From Spirochaetaceae bacterium (GTDB taxonomy: Bacteria > Spirochaetota > Spirochaetia > DSM-27196 > SLAA01): DNA of 6,597 nt. Of this stretch, positions 6,427 through 6,597 are shown in pieces. Positions within the stretch are counted from its first letter, which is position 1, and each line of letters starts with the position of its first letter. A program made the position numbers and the translations under genes. The notes beneath the pieces are model-generated. The model saw only the letters and a list, made by a program, of their open reading frames with translations. It made no database searches and was not told where the DNA came from. The stretch is from contig PXEI01000453.1 of the NCBI GenBank assembly GCA_003564775.1, forward strand, positions 1 through 6,597. The letters run 5' to 3'.

Positions 6427-6456
6427 TCGCGACGCAATTGCCAAGCTGCGTCGCGA
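6427..6456 (+). terminator. Perfect 10-bp GC-rich hairpin between rpsT and the HU gene
   Basis: TCGCGACGCA (6427-6436) and TGCGTCGCGA (6447-6456) are exact reverse complements around a 10-nt loop. The hairpin starts 22 nt after the rpsT stop. It would be very stable, but AGTGTTCCGG follows it instead of a run of T, so it is not a classical intrinsic terminator. It may be a U-tract-less terminator, an mRNA 3'-end stabiliser, or an operator for the HU gene, since its right arm covers the place where a -35 box would lie for the TAGAAT at 6467. Confidence 0.45.
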
Positions 6457-6466
6457 AGTGTTCCGG

Positions 6467-6472
6467 TAGAAT
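6467..6472 (+). promoter_or_regulatory. Candidate -10 element for the HU gene
   Basis: TAGAAT matches the -10 consensus at five of six positions and lies 21 nt before the GTG start. No good -35 hexamer sits at the right distance: that position is in the right half of the hairpin at 6427-6456. A start near 6479 would leave a leader of only about 15 nt containing the GGAGG site. Read-through from rpsT is an alternative. Confidence 0.25.
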
Positions 6473-6493
6473 GGGTTGGCTGGAGGTGAAACC

Positions 6494-6597
6494 GTGGCGA
6501 ATGATAAACTCACTAAGGCTGAGATCGTCGAAGCGATAGCCGAAGAGTGCGACGTAAGTAAGAAAGACATTCAGAAAGTCGTCGATCATTTCTTCGC
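6494..6597 (+). CDS. hup: HU-family DNA-binding protein, 3' end outside window
   Basis: GTG at 6494 opens a frame to the window edge, showing 34 residues. A strong GGAGGTGA (6482-6489) precedes it, with the GGAGG core 7 nt from the GTG. The visible sequence begins MANDKLTKAEIVEAIAEE and continues VSKKDIQKVVDHFF. This is the standard N-terminal helix-turn-helix of HU/IHF proteins (family: 'M.K.eLi..IA...glsk.d...vvd.f'). HU is a small dimeric protein of about 90-100 residues that bends and compacts DNA in the nucleoid. The DNA-binding beta-arms lie beyond the window, so HU and IHF subunits cannot be told apart, nor can a C-terminal extension be excluded. There is one cysteine (in EECD), otherwise nothing odd. 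It lies in the same direction as rpsT, separated by a stable hairpin. Confidence 0.9.
   Translation, partial: MANDKLTKAEIVEAIAEECDVSKKDIQKVVDHFF

Overview
The window reads as an ordinary, densely packed bacterial chromosome segment. It holds six genes plus one cut off at the right edge, and no mobile elements, CRISPR arrays, tRNAs or rRNAs. The gene content points to a diderm bacterium. A spirochaete (Spirochaeta/Treponema group) is my best guess, from the YaaR + PSP1 pair, the rpsT-HU neighbourhood and the protein style. This is inference from recall, and a Firmicute-like relative cannot be excluded from sequence alone.

Left block, plus strand (1-1389): the 3' part of a YaaR/DUF327 gene, then 33 bp, then a complete PSP1-domain (YaaT/RicT-like) gene carrying two C-x4-C-C motifs. 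In Bacillus subtilis the homologues also lie close together, next to DNA-replication genes.

Central block, minus strand (5940 down to 1369): a tight three-gene operon read leftwards. It consists of a PlsC-type acyltransferase, a 582-aa ABC half-exporter and a 684-aa ABC half-exporter, with gaps of 5 and 10 nt. The two half-transporters are a heterodimer of the BmrC/BmrD (YheI/YheH), LmrCD and TM287/288 class. The first has Asp in place of the catalytic Walker B Glu. The second has a normal catalytic Glu, a degenerate signature motif and a roughly 100-residue extracytoplasmic insert between TM1 and TM2, as in BmrD. The last gene runs 21 nt into the 3' end of the PSP1 gene from the opposite strand, leaving no intergenic space for a terminator.

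Right block, plus strand (about 6060-6597): a divergent promoter region, then rpsT (ribosomal protein S20) starting at TTG behind a strong Shine-Dalgarno, a GC-rich perfect hairpin, and the start of an HU-family DNA-binding protein gene (GTG start) that leaves the window. The rpsT promoter has a consensus TTGACA -35 box embedded in a perfect 15-bp palindrome, and a 19-codon out-of-frame ORF overlaps the rpsT start. These control elements around rpsT are the most unusual features of the window. I found no convincing undescribed system.
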